Source: Scenedesmus sp. ARA3 (Eukaryota; Chlorophyta; Chlorophyceae; Sphaeropleales; Scenedesmaceae). From it: a stretch of DNA of 64,000 nt. The stretch's first letter is position 1. The number at the start of each line of letters is the position of its first letter. The notes beneath the pieces are model-generated. The model was given only the letters and a program-made list of their open reading frames with translations. It was not told where the DNA came from and searched no databases. The DNA is taken from assembly GCA_004335835.1 (NCBI GenBank), contig RWJK01001857.1:31652-95651 (forward strand), read 5' to 3'. Made by a program: the position numbers and the translations under genes. Positions 60,368 to 64,000 of this stretch are shown one piece after another.

Positions 60368-62542
60368 GTGGCAGCAGCATCACGTATGTATGCTCTGGCG
60401 TGCTGGTGCTGCTGGATGTGCTGCAGCACTGCACTAATTGGAGACAGCAAGTGAAGAGATGCAGATACCCATTGTGTGTTTGGCCTGAGGACGTATTCAA
60501 GAAACAGCGGCTTTCAGTTATAGGGGAAATGTGTTTGCAACTAGCATCTTATGCCAGGCAGCATCTGTCATATCCAGATATCCAGCTAACACTACTTCAA
60601 TCCTCATCTGCTCGACACCGAGCTTGAGACACGTGGGTACACCTTGTTACAGCTTGTTACTCATCATGGTGCATTGACCAGCTACACGCCACACTGCACA
60701 ACACACAAAATACGACTTCAGCTTTGAATGAAGCAGATAGCCATGGTGGTGGTCGCGGCGCTGCTGCTGCTGCTGCTGTTGCTGGCTTGCGGCCTGAGAG
60801 TAGTGCACTGCAGCAGCATAGGCTCTGGCTCTCAGTACTAAGCAAGCAGCACACCTGCTGCATACCTGATGGGCGGCAGGAAGTTTGATGCATGTTCAGC
60901 GGATGCTTTTGATCTGTGAAAAGGTGCAGGACTTGGCATTGTTCCTAGGCCAGCACTTTGCGTGCGGCATGTCAGGATTGGTGATGACTGTTCAAGCTTT
61001 GTGCTGCTGTGCACTGCTGAAGAATGGGGAGGTCAAGAGCAACAAGGCATGCCACACGTTTTTTTTGAAAGATGGCAGGGATGGCCTGTTCAGCAAAGCG
61101 CTGCAAAGTGGGGAGGATCTTGGAGGGCTGGTCATCTTTGCAGGGGGGGTTTCCATATGGGGCTGCTATTGTGCAGGGGCCTCAGGCTGCTGCACAGCCT
61201 GTTGCCGGGCAGCCTGGGTTGCTGCTTTACGTGCAGACGGTGTCTGAGATACCCATTGCCGCAGTCACTGCACAGCGGTGTGCAAGACCAGGGGCCAGCA
61301 GGGCCCTTGTGTCTTTGAGCCTGGGCGGTGGACGGCATGTGGTGCAAAGTTAGCATGAGTAGTGGCTGCCCAGCTGTTGTGTGGCCATGCTGCAGCTTCT
61401 ATGTTGAGCTGTACCATTTTTGCATGACTGGCATGTCACATGCGGTAGTACCGCCGGCAGCTGTTGGCTGATTCTAATAGGCTATCACTGACGCTGAGTC
61501 AGCAACTGCACTGTGGATACAACACACATTTCTCAGTAGCATATGAGTGCATCAGCATCAGCACCAGCACCAGCATCAGCATCAGCACTGCCATTGCTTA
61601 CCATGTTGCCATTCAAGCCGTAACACGTTTCAACATTGATCATTGATGGTCACCGATGTGACCGATGTGACTACTGGCAGTGCTGCCCAACAGCGCAACA
61701 CAACAAACCTGCGTCCTTGTCTGGAGCAAAGAGTGTACTGCCTTCCTCTTTGGTGCTCCAGGCAACAAAGAAGTAAATCCCTCAGCCACTGGCAGTTCAA
61801 CTGGCTGAAGAAGTTCAACTCGAAGTGACTTCTGAGTCAAGTCTGAAGTTCTCAAACCATCTTCAACACTCCGCAGTGCCGTACAGCAGTGGATGCACTG
61901 GGCACCGAGCTTAGATCTGCCGAATTTGAAATTCACTGAAACAGCCGGTGGCCAAAGGCTTGACATACGGCATGCACAGCAGCGCTGTACATGCATGTGC
62001 ACAGGGTCCTTGAACAGCAACCTTGCGTGCTGTGGTTACATTGGTCTTAGGGCCTAGAATGCTTCTGATTTCGCAGCATCCAAAGGAGCCCTCCCTCGAC
62101 TGATCATCAGTGACAGCTGCCTGGGGCAACCAAGCCCTTGTGAGCACCGGCGCACACCGAGCCGCATGAATCCCCAGAAACAGTCAAAACACTTGAAAGT
62201 AATAACAATCAGCTAAACCTCAGGACACCTCAGCTGTCACCCGAGTTTCCGTATGTGTGAACAGTGTGACTCGATTAGCTAACCTTGTCAGCTTTCTTTG
62301 ATGATGCGGTGCCTTTTGTCATCTTAGTGTCAACGATTTCCAAGCATGCCTTGCTCTGACGCCATCGGAGGATAAGGCGAATCAGTGTAGCAATCGCCAC
62401 CCCTAACGGGCCCAAACCGACTCCATCTCGCGGAAACACAGCTGAACACGCCCGAGCATTCAGGATTTTGATTTACAAGAGCAAACCTACAAACCGTACC
62501 GGCTACATCACCCCGTGGTGCCTGTTCGCACTCTCCGCAAAC
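60368..62542. other. Intergenic between the two tandem MFS genes
   Basis: About 2.2 kb. Open frames at 60885-61353 plus exist in all three frames but show no family motif. A hexamer-like CAGCAY repeat is at 61550-61590, and a double GATGTGACC unit at 61655-61672. No gene supported; the right end should hold the promoter of the second MFS gene. Confidence 0.55.
61550..61590 (+). repeat. Simple repeat of CATCAG/CACCAG units
   Basis: About seven hexamers alternating CATCAG and CACCAG; noncoding. Confidence 0.85.
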
Positions 62543-63576
62543 ATGGTAGAGCAAGCAGCAGGGAAGCAGTTGCAGCACGGGAGCCCACATGGCTACGGCG
62601 CAGAGCTCACCACAAGGCAGTTTGCGGTTCTGATCGTTGCTATCGCGCTCGGAACGCTGCTGGAATGTGAGTGTAGCAGATGCCCATGAGTCAGCACTGC
62701 TGCTCCTGCTTGCAGGAACAGCAGCAGCACCAGGCCGCTGCTAGCTAGCCAAACTGCATGAACTCCTTGAATAGACATATGCAACAGCAAGCAGCTGGGT
62801 TGAGCACGAGCTCAGCAAGTGCATCGGGGCGCTTGTCCCTGTAGCATGGTAACTGCAGCAGCACTGTGGCGTCACTGCTGGCAGTAACTGGAGCATGCAC
62901 TCACAGGTGTCGTGCCTTTGTGCTGTTTGAGCTGCGTTACTAACAGATAACGCGCCTGCACTCAATAATTTCTGAAAATTGTTGCAGGGTATGACTTCTT
63001 TGCGTACAGCCAGCTGAATGCCTACCTGACAAAGGTCTTCTTCCCTGCGGGGGACCCCGCGGTGACGCAGCTGTCCTTCTGGGGCGTCTACGCAGTCGGC
63101 TTCATCTCACGGCCCGTGGGAGCTCTACTGTGAGAAAAACTGCAGCATTCTAGCAGCAGCAGCAGCAGCAGCTGTATGGCAATCCCACAGCATGTAGGTG
63201 CTATGTGCAGCCGTTTCTTGCAGCAGCAACAGTAACTGCAAAGCGCGCCAGCAGCGCTGACATTTGCAGCAGGTGGTTAACATCTGCATGGCATCTGCTT
63301 GGTGCTCTCACAGGTGGTTTGCAGCAGTAACCCATTGTTGAGAGCACTTCAGTGTCAGCAGACTGGCACTGGTGCCGCAGTACGACTTGCGGTGTAGCTG
63401 ATGCTGCTTTCTGTTGCGCTGCTGCTGCCTCTGCTGCTACTGCTGCTGCTGCCACTGCTGCTGCTGCTGCCGCCGCAGGTTTGGCCACTTGGGTGACACC
63501 AGGGGCAGGCGGATCTGCCTGCTGGTCAGCGTCACGATGATGGCCATTCCTACAGTGCTCATTGGCTGACCCATGC

Positions 63577-63616
<40 letters not shown>

Positions 63617-63942
63617 TGTTGCTGCCACAGGTTTGGTCACCTAGGTGACACCAGGGGGCGGCGCATTTGCCTGCTGGTCAGCGTCACTATGATGGCCATC
63701 CCTACAGTGCTGATTGGCTGCCTGCCCACCTTTGCCCAGGCGGGCATTGCAGCACCTATCTTGCTGGCATTGCTGAGGGCCATACAAGGCCTGGCAATGG
63801 GAGGTGCGTGGTGGCACTGCTGCTGCTGCTGCTGCTGCATCAATCTAATCGTCAGCAGTCCTGGCGTAGTGCAGCAGGATGCACTGAGATGCTGCTATGT
63901 TTGCATGGTATGTTGCGGAGATGAGCAATGATTAAAACGACG

Positions 63943-64000
<58 letters not shown>
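62543..64000 (+). CDS. Second MFS transporter of the MHS type, cut by the right edge
   Basis: Tandem relative of the gene at 54668. Visible exons join in phase: 62543-62666, 62988-63129, 63631-63803, with a GTGCGT donor after the last. They encode an N-terminal tail, the helix 1 end LGTLLEWYDFFAYSQLNAYL (a canonical MHS start), LSFWGVYAVGFISRPVGALL, an intact motif A (FGHLGDTRGRR), IPTVLIGCLPTFAQAG and RAIQGLAMGG. Unlike the first gene, motif A is well kept and helix 1 has the classical EWYDFF. Intron positions match those of the first gene, so the two arose by duplication. The remainder lies beyond the window. Confidence 0.87.
63425..63570 (+). repeat. Copy of the motif A exon start in the second MFS gene
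   Basis: A CTG/CCG tract, a CGCAG acceptor and codons for FGHLGDTRGRRICLLVS to VLIG are followed by a TGA. The intact exon (63631) follows after another CTG tract (63580-63612). The copy would truncate the protein if used. Confidence 0.92.
63943..64000 (+). repeat. CTG tract running to the right edge
   Basis: At least 19 perfect CTG units that continue out of the window, in the intron after the exon ending at 63803. By analogy with other introns here it may lie just before the next acceptor. Confidence 0.95.

Noticed and set aside
60885..61353. Overlapping open frames downstream of the first MFS gene
   Set aside because: All three frames are open over the same stretch and none shows a family motif or splice pattern.

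Overview
The window is nuclear DNA of a eukaryote, most likely a chlorophyte green alga of the Chlorophyceae. The signs are genes cut by many GT-AG introns, a fibrillin (plastid lipid-associated) gene, TGTAA polyadenylation signals just past two stop codons, and an extreme load of CAG/CTG triplets. I recognise no rRNA, tRNA, CRISPR array or transposon. Two runs of exactly 50 N (2711-2760 and 40983-41032) are assembly gaps inside CAG tracts.

Left part, all on the minus strand: a CobB/CbiA-type cobyrinate a,c-diamide synthase homologue (left edge to 4204), then two paralogous GH5 endo-beta-mannanases (6417-9979 and 13862-20300). Next is a nine-exon ZUFSP/ZUP1-type deubiquitinase (21170-35146). 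Its 7.7 kb intron (23065-30808) contains two complete plus-strand genes: a fibrillin (23501-25776) and an FkbM-type methyltransferase (26367-29245).

Right part, mostly plus strand: an unrecognised small gene (35583-38249), a 2.1-thousand-residue Ser/Ala/Gln-rich protein (38328-45702), a basic then acidic nuclear-type protein (47677-50560), an unrecognised coiled-coil gene on the minus strand (52308-53331), and two tandem MFS transporters of the MHS type (54668-60367, and 62543 to the right edge).

The most unusual property is shared by nearly every gene. Segments spanning an exon-intron junction (one exon edge plus adjoining intron) are repeated in tandem inside the introns, so an intact exon is flanked by one to five diverged copies of its own edge. 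The most striking case is the catalytic-cysteine exon of the ZUFSP gene: six copies, five with a usable AG acceptor, all in the same phase, and the three best-kept extra copies differ from the intact exon mainly at synonymous sites. Many introns also end in a sense-strand CTG tract directly before the 3' splice site. The first mannanase has ordinary pyrimidine tracts and no junction copies, which makes it an internal control. Gene models were built by hand from splice signals, phase and family motifs. Where phases sum exactly (mannanase 1, ZUFSP, FkbM, MFS 1, the low-complexity protein, the nuclear protein) I am fairly sure of the exons; elsewhere boundaries are approximate.
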